This document shows positions 41,504 to 52,834 of a DNA stretch of 64,000 nucleotides, in pieces; the stretch's first letter is position 1; every line of letters begins with the position of its first letter. Below the pieces are notes generated by a model that saw only the letters and a program-made list of their open reading frames with translations, made no database searches and was not told where the DNA came from. The stretch is from positions 1 to 64,000 of the forward strand of contig DXEM01000032.1 of NCBI GenBank assembly GCA_019114985.1, read 5' to 3'. The DNA is from Candidatus Anaerostipes excrementavium. Lineage in GTDB: Bacteria > Bacillota > Clostridia > Lachnospirales > Lachnospiraceae. Position numbers and translations under genes: made by a program.

Positions 41504-42730
41504 CTATTCTTTATGGCCCCCTGTCATATGCCGAATATCTCCTTTTAGAAAACTGGCTCTTTGGATGGAATCCTTCCCGAATTTTTCCCGAATCTTGTCA
41601 ATGGAAGCATCTAATTTGCGCAGTTTTTCTTTCTTCTCCTGGTCAAAAAGATCAATCTGAGAAAACTCTTCCTGCACGATGTCGGTTGCCCTCACCCCGA
41701 TCAAGCGTACCGGCAGCCCCCGATAATTTTCCCGATAAAGTTCTCTCGCAGTCCGTGAAATCTCATCGGTGATATCCGTCGGCGTCCGCAATTTCCTCTG
41801 ATGGGTGCTTCTTCTGAAATCAATTCCTTTGATTTCCACACAAATACAGGAAGCCCGAACATGATCACGGCGCAGCCTGGACGCGACCATCTCCGAAAGG
41901 GAAATCAGTACATGATCTGCTTCTTCCAGCGTATCGATATCTTTCGCCAATGTTGTACTATTTCCATATCCTTTGTTCAGACTTTCTTCTGCCTCCACCG
42001 GAGATGTGTCGATTCCTCTGGCATAGTTATACAACGTCTGTCCATATTTTCTTCCCACATGAGCCTGCAGCATTTTCAAATCCATCCGTGCCAGTTCTCC
42101 AATGGTCTGTATTCCCAAAAGATACAGCTTTTTCTGAGTTGCTTTTCCAACAAGAAACAAATCTTTGACCGGAAGCGGCCACATTTTCTTTGGTACTTCT
42201 TCCAAAAACAATGTATGGACCTTATCCGGCTTTTCAAAATCTGACGCCATTTTCGCCAGGAGTTTATTAGGCGCTACCCCAATATTGACCGTAAAACCAA
42301 GCTTGTCCCGGATCTGATTTTTCAGCTGCAGGGCTGCTTCATAAGGAGAATCATAAGAATGGATGGTTTCTGTCATATCCAGGAACACCTCATCGATGCT
42401 GTATTGCTCCAGGATTGGTGAAAACTTTAATGCCTCTTTGACAAATGCTCTGGAATATTCCCGATACATCCTATGCCTCGGCCGGCACAGTGTCAGTTCC
42501 GGACATTTCGTAACCGCCTCTCTTACTGTTTCCGCTGTATGAATCCCGCATCGTTTCGCAGGAAGAGAAGCAGCCAGAACAATTCCATGACGACGGCTTT
42601 CGTCTCCGCCTATGATTGCCGGTATTTCTCTCAAATCCACCGTATCATTTCCATGCTTGAGACGGTCCACCGCCTCCCAGCTTAAATAGGCAGAATTTAC
42701 ATCGATATGGAAAATCACCCTTTCTCTCAT
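41504..42730 (-). CDS. dinB: DNA polymerase IV / Y-family polymerase
   Basis: IFHIDVNSAYLSWEAV, YSIDEVFLDMT, VNIGVAPNKLLAKMASD. Confidence 0.92.
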   Translation of the reverse strand: MRERVIFHIDVNSAYLSWEAVDRLKHGNDTVDLREIPAIIGGDESRRHGIVLAASLPAKRCGIHTAETVREAVTKCPELTLCRPRHRMYREYSRAFVKEALKFSPILEQYSIDEVFLDMTETIHSYDSPYEAALQLKNQIRDKLGFTVNIGVAPNKLLAKMASDFEKPDKVHTLFLEEVPKKMWPLPVKDLFLVGKATQKKLYLLGIQTIGELARMDLKMLQAHVGRKYGQTLYNYARGIDTSPVEAEESLNKGYGNSTTLAKDIDTLEEADHVLISLSEMVASRLRRDHVRASCICVEIKGIDFRRSTHQRKLRTPTDITDEISRTARELYRENYRGLPVRLIGVRATDIVQEEFSQIDLFDQEKKEKLRKLDASIDKIREKFGKDSIQRASFLKGDIRHMTGGHKE

Positions 42731-42732
42731 TC

Positions 42733-43608
42733 TTATTTTCTCCTTTCGATGGCCCTTCCCAGCGGATCTCCTTGGAGAACTTTTGTCTCACATTGATCTT
42801 TGCTTCGCTCCAAAATTTCTTCCCGTATCTTTACCCGATTTTTCTCTAACAATAGAACAATCGTAGAACCTCCGAATTCAAAATATCCTTTTTCCGCGCC
42901 TCTTGCCATCGGTCCTGCTTCGTGGTGATTTTGAATTCTTCCCACCATCAAAGCGCCAACTTCGACCTGCACAACCTTGCCAAAATGTTCTGTCTTCATC
43001 ATTGTAAACTCTCTGGCGTTTTCTTTGTAAATTTTTACATAATCATTGGCAATCGGATTTACCGTGTGATAAATACCAGGAATAAAAAAGTTGTCACTTT
43101 TCTCCCCGTCGTCAATATAGCAATAACGATGGTAATCATCGACTGTCAGACGGAGAATCACCGCATATCCCCCTTCAAAATATTTGGCAATCTTTCGGCT
43201 CTTTAACAAGGAAGTTGCCGTATATTCCGTATCTTTTACCGTAAAAGATCCGTTTTCCTCTAACGGATATACGCTGACCTTACAGTCACACGGACTGAAT
43301 AATATATGCGGATCCTCCGGCAAAGGACGCTTCCCATGCTTTATCTTTCTCGTAAAGAAATCATTATAAGAACGATAAGGTACCTGTTCATACTGATCCA
43401 TATCAATCTGATTCGTTTCTATAAATTTTCGGATCATACATTTAGAAAAGGGAGAACCTAAAAAAGCTCCCCCTAATTTCGATACCCACGGTCTGGTCAG
43501 GATCTTTAAGCCTGCCTGACCGGCCATCGTTGTATACAACTTATTCAAAAAACGCTCCTGAGAATTCTTTTCCTCGAATATCTCTCCTTCTCGATTGGCG
43601 TACTTCAT
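42733..43608 (-). CDS. psd: Phosphatidylserine decarboxylase
   Basis: PLPEDPHILFSPCDCKVSVYPL, DYHRYCYID, FEFGGSTIVLL autocleavage-type motif. Confidence 0.9.
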   Translation of the reverse strand: MKYANREGEIFEEKNSQERFLNKLYTTMAGQAGLKILTRPWVSKLGGAFLGSPFSKCMIRKFIETNQIDMDQYEQVPYRSYNDFFTRKIKHGKRPLPEDPHILFSPCDCKVSVYPLEENGSFTVKDTEYTATSLLKSRKIAKYFEGGYAVILRLTVDDYHRYCYIDDGEKSDNFFIPGIYHTVNPIANDYVKIYKENAREFTMMKTEHFGKVVQVEVGALMVGRIQNHHEAGPMARGAEKGYFEFGGSTIVLLLEKNRVKIREEILERSKDQCETKVLQGDPLGRAIERRK

Positions 43609-43624
43609 AACTCTCTCTCCTGCG

Positions 43625-44242
43625 TTATAAACAAAACATCTTGATCGCAACAATCGCACCAATGACTACAAATCCCAGCATACATCTCTTGTCCGGTTTA
43701 AACACTTTGAAATCAATCACAAACAACATGGCGATGATAAAAATCGTTAAGACATATATATAAGGAAAATTCTGCGGGTAGAATCTCCGGATCTGATAAA
43801 CAATCGGCAGAATCAAGGCAACCGATGTTACAGGCAGCCCTTGATAATGCTTTCTTCTGGCGCTTGTAGAAGCCTGGCGCTGCTCTTCTGTTACATTAAA
43901 ATATGCCAGGCGGATCACCGCTCCTAAAATATATAACATATACGCGATCTTTGCGTACCATGTATCCATTCCAAGGCAAAATCCCATAATAACCGGAAAA
44001 GCCCCAAAGCAGACCAAATCACACAATGAATCAATCTCGATTCCAAACTTCTTCGCATCGTCGCTTCGTTTGATCTTCTTTGCAATTGTTCCGTCATACA
44101 TATCGGTCAGTCCCGATAACATCAAACATAACATCGCGATCTTAAAATTACCATGAGTCGCTGCTGATATGCCGAACACGGCACTGACGACTCCTAAATA
44201 TGTCAAAATAACTGAAACATTATAAAATCCTATCATATGCAT
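43625..44242 (-). CDS. pssA: CDP-diacylglycerol-serine O-phosphatidyltransferase
   Basis: SGLTDMYDGTIAKKIKRSDDAKKFGIEIDSLCDLV CDP-alcohol phosphatidyltransferase motif. Confidence 0.9.
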   Translation of the reverse strand: MHMIGFYNVSVILTYLGVVSAVFGISAATHGNFKIAMLCLMLSGLTDMYDGTIAKKIKRSDDAKKFGIEIDSLCDLVCFGAFPVIMGFCLGMDTWYAKIAYMLYILGAVIRLAYFNVTEEQRQASTSARRKHYQGLPVTSVALILPIVYQIRRFYPQNFPYIYVLTIFIIAMLFVIDFKVFKPDKRCMLGFVVIGAIVAIKMFCL

Positions 44243-45276
44243 TCCCTCTTTGATTCCTTTTGCTTAATTGTAATGTGTGCCGCGCAGGTCATAACCGCAC
44301 TGATCAAAATCAATGCGTAATAACTGATTCCCCTGCTTAAAAGCATCGCCGGATACAATAATGCTCCGGTAAAAATACATCGAAAGATACTTAAAAACAG
44401 ACCTTCACTGATTCCCATGCCTCCCGGAAGCGGCAGCATGTCTACGGATATCGATATAACACATTGAAGCGCTATCACGTCCACAATCCCCAGCGCCGAC
44501 AGTCCAAGTCCGCGATAAATCAGATACGTAATCGAAAAGTGAAGGACTCTCTGCAGCAATGTTACCAAGAACATTCCAAATATCATAGGCTTATTTTCCT
44601 TGATCACAGCTGCCGCCGTATGATACTTCAGCATAGAATCTTCCAGCTTCCGTACCCGCTCTTCTTTTCTTTTTAAAACTCTTATCCGTTCCAGACCTCT
44701 TAAGATGCCAAATATGATCCTGGACGCAAGGCTCTGTTCAAACACTAACAGAAACATGAATATAACACAAAATACATTCAATGCCATTCCCAGATAAAAG
44801 AAAAAGGATGCCTCACGGATATAATCTGAAATCAATGAATGCCGAAATATAAAAATCAGGGCTCCCAAAAACACAAGTACAAACTTGTACAAGATCGTCA
44901 CGATCAGCAAAATCACTGTTCCAACAGATACATCGATCTTATCCCGGTTCATATAATACAGCTGCGCCGGCTGTCCGCCCGATGCAGACGGTGTGATGCA
45001 GCTAAAGAAAAACCCTACATAAGAATATTTTATACAGTGATTCTTCGGTACATGATCATACCGCAAAACCCGAAGAAATCGGTAAATAATATAAGACTCA
45101 CACCAAACAAATACATTGATCACAATCAATCCTGCTATGTAATACAGCGGGTGTACCGAACGCATTACTTCCGCCAGCTGTGATAACTCCTTTCCCTTCA
45201 GAACCGCATAAGCAGTTAATCCAAAAAGAGCCAGGAAAAACACGGCATTGCCTATCATCCTTTTCTTATTCTTCAT
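44233..45276 (-). CDS. Lysylphosphatidylglycerol synthetase-like TM protein (UPF0104/flippase-like)
   Basis: Multi-pass; CITPSASGGQPAQLYYM and LPLPGGMGISEGLFL motifs. Confidence 0.82.
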   Translation of the reverse strand: MKNKKRMIGNAVFFLALFGLTAYAVLKGKELSQLAEVMRSVHPLYYIAGLIVINVFVWCESYIIYRFLRVLRYDHVPKNHCIKYSYVGFFFSCITPSASGGQPAQLYYMNRDKIDVSVGTVILLIVTILYKFVLVFLGALIFIFRHSLISDYIREASFFFYLGMALNVFCVIFMFLLVFEQSLASRIIFGILRGLERIRVLKRKEERVRKLEDSMLKYHTAAAVIKENKPMIFGMFLVTLLQRVLHFSITYLIYRGLGLSALGIVDVIALQCVISISVDMLPLPGGMGISEGLFLSIFRCIFTGALLYPAMLLSRGISYYALILISAVMTCAAHITIKQKESKRECI

Positions 45277-45300
45277 AGGTGATCCTTTCTGCGCTTTTGA

Positions 45301-45999
45301 TCATTGGGCTGCCCATCTTCGTTTTGCCAGCCTGAAAAAATGATAAATTCGCTCAAAAAACGCCTCAGCACGCTGATACCACTGTGTTTTCTGCCCTATT
45401 AGGAAGCAGCCTTCCGCCAGCAAAATGCCTCCGAACACATCTATGATATAATGCTGTTTCGTTACCTGAGTCGAAATACAGACCAATACTGCAAAAATCA
45501 GCGAAAATCTCTGGTACCACTTTGGTATCTTCTCCTGCCTGCGGATTCCCACATAGCAGAACCAGCTGACCAGACAATGGATGGATGGAAATAGGTTTGA
45601 GGACGAATCCACTGTATAAACCAATTTTAACATCTGATCCCAAAATCCATCTCCCAGAATCTCCGGACGAATCAGCGTCGTCGGCAAAAAAATATAAAAC
45701 AGTCCACAGACAATCCTGGAAATATAATCCCCAACGAGGAAACGATACATATGTTCCTTCCCGATTCTTGCGATTATAATATAATTTGCCGCCCAGAACA
45801 GATAACAGATCAAATATACGCTGGTAAAAGCAGGAATCAGCGGAACTGCCCGGTCAAAAGCCGTTGTGAAATCATAATGATGCAGCCCTGCACATAGCTT
45901 CATTGTCCCTGCATAAATCACCATATTAAATGCAAAAGAAGAAATCAAAGGAAGGACTGCGTACCTGGGCACGACTCTAAGAACATAATCCTTTTTCAT
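45301..45999 (-). CDS. PAP2-superfamily membrane phosphatase
   Basis: FPSIHCLVSWFCYVG and QHYIIDVFGGILLAEG. Confidence 0.82.
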   Translation of the reverse strand: MKKDYVLRVVPRYAVLPLISSFAFNMVIYAGTMKLCAGLHHYDFTTAFDRAVPLIPAFTSVYLICYLFWAANYIIIARIGKEHMYRFLVGDYISRIVCGLFYIFLPTTLIRPEILGDGFWDQMLKLVYTVDSSSNLFPSIHCLVSWFCYVGIRRQEKIPKWYQRFSLIFAVLVCISTQVTKQHYIIDVFGGILLAEGCFLIGQKTQWYQRAEAFFERIYHFFRLAKRRWAAQ

Positions 46000-46154
46000 A
46001 TCTGTCCTCCTTTTACCAAAAAATATTATGGATGAATTTCTCCCTAAATGTGAATGAGAATCATGCCGTGACTATGACATGATTCTCATTTATTATATCT
46101 TTCCAATATTTAAAAGTAAAGCTGACGCCTTGATATTTAATACTTTTGTAAGAT

Positions 46155-47648
<1,494 letters not shown>

Positions 47649-47735
47649 TTAAACATGCTAACAAAAATTTTTTGCCATGTCAAGATGCTCTTATATCTTC
47701 TGTCAAAAAATATCAATTTTTTTGTTTTATGTTCT

Positions 47736-47776
47736 GAAAAAAGGAATTGCTGCAATCTGCAGCAACCCCTTTTCGT
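47736..47776 (-). terminator. Intrinsic terminator
   Basis: aaaaggggttgctgcagattgcagcaattccttttttc on minus strand. Confidence 0.75.
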
Positions 47777-47791
47777 TTCTCATATGATATG

Positions 47792-48166
47792 CTACTCTTC
47801 ATCTTCAACGATAGAAAGCTTGCTGCCTGCCAGCAATTTCGGCATTGGCTTTGCTTCTACACAGATGCTGCCCGGAAGTCCCGCTTCCTTTGCACCGCTG
47901 AATACCACCGTCAAATGTCCTAAAGCTTCCAAGTTCGGCTGGGCAATATCTCCTACCGCAGTAATTAAAAATTCATTATTATCAATTACCAGCTTATTAC
48001 CCGGCTTAATCGTTCCATCTACATCTTTTGTATCAATGAAATAACAAAAATCTTTCAATGCGTCTGGCGCGTTCTCGCCGAACAACACGAACATTCCTTC
48101 TTCAAAGAAAGCATCTACCTGCTCTCCCAGTTCAATGATCTCTGTTTGAAATATTACCTTGCTCAT
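47792..48166 (-). CDS. Glucitol/sorbitol PTS IIA-like domain protein (orphan)
   Basis: Start MSKVIFQTEI behind aggaggatttcc; LITAVGDIAQPNLEALGHLTVVFSG resembles SrlB/GutB IIA. Confidence 0.75.
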   Translation of the reverse strand: MSKVIFQTEIIELGEQVDAFFEEGMFVLFGENAPDALKDFCYFIDTKDVDGTIKPGNKLVIDNNEFLITAVGDIAQPNLEALGHLTVVFSGAKEAGLPGSICVEAKPMPKLLAGSKLSIVEDEE

Positions 48167-48176
48167 GGAAATCCTC

Positions 48177-49568
48177 CTATTCACCTTGCAACTGTCTGTC
48201 AATGGCTGCTGCCGCTTTCTTTCCTGCTCCCATCGCAAGAATTACGGTAGCTGCGCCTGTTACTGTATCTCCTCCGGCATAAACACCGTCCTTGCTTGTC
48301 TTCATCGTTTCTTCATCTACGATGATTCCTCCCCATCTCTGGGTATCCAAGCCTGGGGTTGTCTGACGGATCAACGGATTCGGGCTCTGTCCGATCGCAA
48401 TGATAACAGTATCTACATCCAGATCATAATTCGATCCTTCAACCGGATGCGGAGATCTTCTTCCGGATTCATCCGGCTCTCCTAATTCCTGTTTCACAAT
48501 CTCCATCTGATTCACCCATCCGCTCTCATCTGCCTTAATAGCAACCGGATTATTTAAGAACTTAAAGATAATGCCTTCTTCTTTTGCATGGTGTAATTCT
48601 TCCAAACGTGCCGGAGCTTCTTCTTCGCTTCGGCGGTATACGATATAGACTTCCTCAGCGCCAAGACGTTTTGCTGTCCTTGCCGCATCCATCGCTACGT
48701 TTCCGGCTCCCACGACAGCGACTTTCTTTCCTACTTTTACAGGCGTCGGACATTCTGGGAATTTATAGCCTTTCATCAAGTTCACTCTGGTCAAAAATTC
48801 ATTGGCAGAATATACGCCAAGATGGTTCTCTCCCGGAATATTTAAGAATCTCGGAAGACCTGCACCGCTTCCTACAAATACGGCTTCATATCCATCTTCC
48901 ATTAATTCATCGATCGTAATGGAACGTCCAACGATCACATTCGTCTCAATATCAACGCCAAGCTTCTGCACGCTCTCGATCTCTTTTGCTACCAGATCTT
49001 TTGGCAGACGGAATTCCGGAATTCCATAGCTTAATACTCCGCCCGGCTTATGAAGTGCTTCAAATACCGTTACGTCATATCCTTTTTTGATCAGCTCGCC
49101 TGCACAGGTGATTCCTGCTGGTCCGCATCCTACCACAGCAACCTTCTTGCCGTTTTTCTCGATCTTAACTTCTGCCGGCTTTGCATTTGCCATATGCCAA
49201 TCCGCTACAAAACGCTCCATACGTCCGATGCCCACAGGCTCACCCTTGATTCCTCGTACGCATTTTCCTTCGCACTGATTCTCCTGAGGACAAACACGTC
49301 CGCAAATCGCAGGCAGCGCATTCTCACTGGTAATGACCTCATAAGCGCCTTCAAAATCTCCTTCTGCCACTTTCGCAATGAACTCAGGGATCGGTACATT
49401 TACAGGACATCCGTTGACACAAGGCTTGTTCTTGCAGTTTAAACAGCGAGTCGCTTCTTCCATCGCCATCTCTTTGGTATATCCAAGGGCAACTTCATCA
49501 AAATTCTTATTCCGGACGTTCGGATCTTGTTCCGGCATCGCCACTTTTTTCAGACTCATATTCGCCAT
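48177..49568 (-). CDS. gltA: NADPH-dependent glutamate synthase small-subunit-like / NfnB-like FAD oxidoreductase
   Basis: CLNCKNKPCVNGCPVNVPIPEFI, VVGCGPAGITCAGELIKKGYDVTVFEALHKPGGVLSYGIPEFRLP. Confidence 0.93.
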   Translation of the reverse strand: MANMSLKKVAMPEQDPNVRNKNFDEVALGYTKEMAMEEATRCLNCKNKPCVNGCPVNVPIPEFIAKVAEGDFEGAYEVITSENALPAICGRVCPQENQCEGKCVRGIKGEPVGIGRMERFVADWHMANAKPAEVKIEKNGKKVAVVGCGPAGITCAGELIKKGYDVTVFEALHKPGGVLSYGIPEFRLPKDLVAKEIESVQKLGVDIETNVIVGRSITIDELMEDGYEAVFVGSGAGLPRFLNIPGENHLGVYSANEFLTRVNLMKGYKFPECPTPVKVGKKVAVVGAGNVAMDAARTAKRLGAEEVYIVYRRSEEEAPARLEELHHAKEEGIIFKFLNNPVAIKADESGWVNQMEIVKQELGEPDESGRRSPHPVEGSNYDLDVDTVIIAIGQSPNPLIRQTTPGLDTQRWGGIIVDEETMKTSKDGVYAGGDTVTGAATVILAMGAGKKAAAAIDRQLQGE

Positions 49569-49571
49569 GAC

Positions 49572-50393
49572 TTACATCCCCCTTCCGATCTTGCACTGAT
49601 GTTCTTCTTCTCTGAACATACCCTGACGCTGCATACACTCGTCAAAATCGACTTTGAATCCGTCAAAGTCCGGTCCGTCTACACAGGCGAATTTTGTCTC
49701 TCCGCCAACACTGACACGGCATCCTCCGCACATTCCGGTTCCGTCGATCATGATCGGGTTTAAGGAAACGGCCGTTGGGATATCATATTCTTTTGTTAAC
49801 TTCACGACGTTCTTCATCATGATAAGCGGTCCGATTGTAATGACCTCGTCGTATTTCGTTCCGGAATTGATCCTCTCTTCCAGAACCGTCGTTACAAATC
49901 CTTTGGTTCCAAGACTTCCGTCATCCGTTGCGATATATACGTTATCACAGAATTCTTCAAATAATTCTTTTAAGATGACGAATTCCGCACTCTTTCCTCC
50001 GATGATCACATCGACAGGCACACCCATCTTGGCAAGCTTGCGAAGCTGAGGATAAAGCGGCGCAGCACCTACACCTCCTGCGACTCCGATCACTCTTTCA
50101 CATTTATGTAATGGGGATGGCTGTCCTAACGGTCCTACGAAATCTTCTACGTAATCGCCTTCTTCTTTCTTGCTCAATAACTCTGTCGTATATCCGACGA
50201 TCTGATAAATAATTGTAACAGTCTCTTTCTCACGATCATAATCAGCGATGGTCAATGGAACCCTCTCTCCATCTTCATCGACTCTTATGATGATGAACTG
50301 TCCCGGTTCACATTTTCTCGCTACATATGGAGCATGAATCTCCATTAATTCAACTAAGCTGTTCAGCTTGGTCTTTTTCACGATTTTATACAC
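49572..50393 (-). CDS. Ferredoxin-NADP reductase subunit alpha / NfnA-like
   Basis: GVAGGVGAAPLYPQLRKL; C-terminal GTGMCGGCRVSVGGETKFACVDGPDFDG cysteines. Confidence 0.9.
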   Translation of the reverse strand: MYKIVKKTKLNSLVELMEIHAPYVARKCEPGQFIIIRVDEDGERVPLTIADYDREKETVTIIYQIVGYTTELLSKKEEGDYVEDFVGPLGQPSPLHKCERVIGVAGGVGAAPLYPQLRKLAKMGVPVDVIIGGKSAEFVILKELFEEFCDNVYIATDDGSLGTKGFVTTVLEERINSGTKYDEVITIGPLIMMKNVVKLTKEYDIPTAVSLNPIMIDGTGMCGGCRVSVGGETKFACVDGPDFDGFKVDFDECMQRQGMFREEEHQCKIGRGM

Positions 50394-50563
50394 CTTTTAC
50401 ACCTCTTTCTTGATATCTTCTTTTTATTATACCTTGTAAAAGTATAATAGGAAAGCATTTTTTGTTTTTTTTTAGCTGTCGGCAAAACCTTCCTTGGAAA
50501 GTCTCATATTTATTATAAGAAATTTTATTTCGTTTGTCTATATTAAAAAGAAATAAAATTACA

Positions 50564-50599
50564 CAAAGAAGCGAAGGATGTCTCCCACGCTTCTTTTTC
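50564..50599 (-). terminator. Intrinsic terminator
   Basis: aagaagcgtgggagacatccttcgcttcttt. Confidence 0.65.
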
Positions 50600-50624
50600 C
50601 GTTTCTTTGATACGTTATCTTATT

Positions 50625-51779
50625 TTACAACGCATTTTCAAAGATACTGATAATATCCTCTTTCTTTAACTCTACAAAGGAACCTTGACATCCTGCTTCT
50701 GCTTTCTCCGCCATAATATCAAAGTATGTCCGATTGATCCCGACTTCTGTCAATGTGGCCGGAAGACCCATTTCTTTAAAAAATTCCTTTGTGCGGCGAA
50801 TTGCTTCTCGGGAAATCTCCATGTTATCTTCCGCCTGAATTCCCCACACATTTCTGCCGTAATCCGCAAATTTATCCGCTGTATTTTCATTCAGCGCAAA
50901 TTCCATCCAATGCGGCGTCAAAATAGCCAGTCCTTCTCCATGGGTGATATCATAGAAGGCGCTTAACTCATGTTCCATCGGATGAACGCACCACGCAACT
51001 TCCGCTCCATATTGTATCAAACCATTGATTGCCATACTGGATGCCCACATCAAATTTGCTCTGGCATCGTAATCTTCTGGATTTTTCAAAGCCACAGGTC
51101 CATAGTGAAAACAGGTTTTTAAAAGACCCTCTGCAAATCTTGCCTGTACATCAGCCGCCTTCACGTTCGTAAAGTAATTTTCAAAAATATGGCTGATGAT
51201 ATCGGCTGTCCCCGCAGCCGTTTGTTTTCTCGAAACAGAGAATGTATACTCCGGATCCATAACTGCCATGACAGGCTTCATATATTCGCTGGCTGTAACC
51301 CATTTTTCTTGTTTCTCAAGATCGGAAATAACCGCAGCTCCGTCCATTTCCGATCCAGTGGCAGCCAGAGTCAGCACACAATAGAGGGGAAGGGCAGCTT
51401 TTATTTTTTCCGGATGGAGTACCAGCTCCCACGGATCTTCCTCACTGCATGCACCGGCCGCAATCACTTTTCCACAATCAATGACACTGCCTCCGCCAAT
51501 GGAAAGAATCATATCAATCTTTTCCTTTTTGCAGATTTCTACGCCTTTCCTGACAGATTCAATTCTTGGATTCGGCTCCACACCGGATAATTCCAACACG
51601 GTAAGCCCTGCTTCCTGTAAGATTTCCAATGCCCTGTCATAAATTCCGGCACGTTTGATGCTGCCGCCTCCGTACACGAGCAGCACTTTATTTCCGCTGT
51701 CTTTTAACTCGTCCAAATGGGCAATCTGCCCTTTCCCAAAATGCACTTTTGTTGGGATAGAATATGTAAAATTGTTCAT
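50625..51779 (-). CDS. Iron-containing alcohol dehydrogenase (butanol dehydrogenase-like)
   Basis: LSIGGGSVIDCGKVIAAGA; HPMEHELSAFYDITHGEGLAILTPHWM metal-binding motif. Confidence 0.9.
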   Translation of the reverse strand: MNNFTYSIPTKVHFGKGQIAHLDELKDSGNKVLLVYGGGSIKRAGIYDRALEILQEAGLTVLELSGVEPNPRIESVRKGVEICKKEKIDMILSIGGGSVIDCGKVIAAGACSEEDPWELVLHPEKIKAALPLYCVLTLAATGSEMDGAAVISDLEKQEKWVTASEYMKPVMAVMDPEYTFSVSRKQTAAGTADIISHIFENYFTNVKAADVQARFAEGLLKTCFHYGPVALKNPEDYDARANLMWASSMAINGLIQYGAEVAWCVHPMEHELSAFYDITHGEGLAILTPHWMEFALNENTADKFADYGRNVWGIQAEDNMEISREAIRRTKEFFKEMGLPATLTEVGINRTYFDIMAEKAEAGCQGSFVELKKEDIISIFENAL

Positions 51780-51794
51780 AAAATATAAATCTCC

Positions 51795-52757
51795 TTATAC
51801 ATTTGCTAAATAGTGCGCTGTTTCCATGTCCGTAATCAAAACATTAACGATGCCGCTTTTTAGCGCCCCAAAAATTGCTTTTCGCTTTTCCTTCCCATAT
51901 GCAACACCGACTCGAATCGGTATTTTCTTTAAATCTTCAAAGGAAATGCTGACCAGCCGGTCATGAAATTCATCTTCGATCAGACCACCGTTTTCATCAA
52001 AGATATGACACAGAATCTCTCCGACTCCTCCCTTTTCTTTTAACCGGTCAAACTCACCTTTCGGAATAATATCCGTGTTAAGAACCGTCGTATTTTGATC
52101 CATGGTTCCAATGCCAAATACGGCGACGTCAGCATTCTTCGCCAGTTCCATAACACTGCTTACCGTGGATTCCTCCATCAATCTCTGTTTCGTCTGTTTA
52201 TCTGCAACAATCAGCGGCGCCATAATCTGATAAGCTTTGACCTTCAGGATTCTGGCTGTTTCGTCAATCAGATAATTCGAATAGGCAAGCCGATAATTTT
52301 CATCCGCATCTTCCGGAGGATTATTGGCCCCGGCAGTAGAAACAACTTTTACATCTTTGTATTTTTTCATACGAAGTCTCATATCATTTTGAAGATACTG
52401 CACCGCCTTCTGCAGCGTAATTCCCTTTGTCAATGCCAATGTCATATGATTTTTCAAGACTCTTATGATATAATCTGCTGTTAAAAAACCAATTTCATCG
52501 ATTACTTGTCCTTCTCTCGGATATGCAATAATGGCCTCTTTCAGATGGAACTTCTTCTCCAGAAACTCTTCTTCATCTACTGCGCTGTTTTCCGGAAAAT
52601 TGATCTGAATCTGCACATATCCTTCCTTTCGCGCCTGCTCCAGCGCTCTGGCAACCGTCATTCTCGATACATTCAGATGCTTTCCGATATCAACCTGTGA
52701 TAATCCTCTTTTATAATACATTGTTACTACTTTCATCATGAATCTTTCATCTATCAA
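51795..52757 (-). CDS. SorC/DeoR-type sugar-binding transcriptional regulator
   Basis: GLSQVDIGKHLNVSRMTVARALEQARKEGYVQIQI helix-turn-helix; SorC C-domain. Confidence 0.88.
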   Translation of the reverse strand: MIDERFMMKVVTMYYKRGLSQVDIGKHLNVSRMTVARALEQARKEGYVQIQINFPENSAVDEEEFLEKKFHLKEAIIAYPREGQVIDEIGFLTADYIIRVLKNHMTLALTKGITLQKAVQYLQNDMRLRMKKYKDVKVVSTAGANNPPEDADENYRLAYSNYLIDETARILKVKAYQIMAPLIVADKQTKQRLMEESTVSSVMELAKNADVAVFGIGTMDQNTTVLNTDIIPKGEFDRLKEKGGVGEILCHIFDENGGLIEDEFHDRLVSISFEDLKKIPIRVGVAYGKEKRKAIFGALKSGIVNVLITDMETAHYLANV

Positions 52758-52834
52758 TTTTCCTTATCTCCCTGTCGATTTTCTTATATTTGTGAATGCT
52801 TTTCTTATAGTATATAAAAGGGATATGATTTTCG

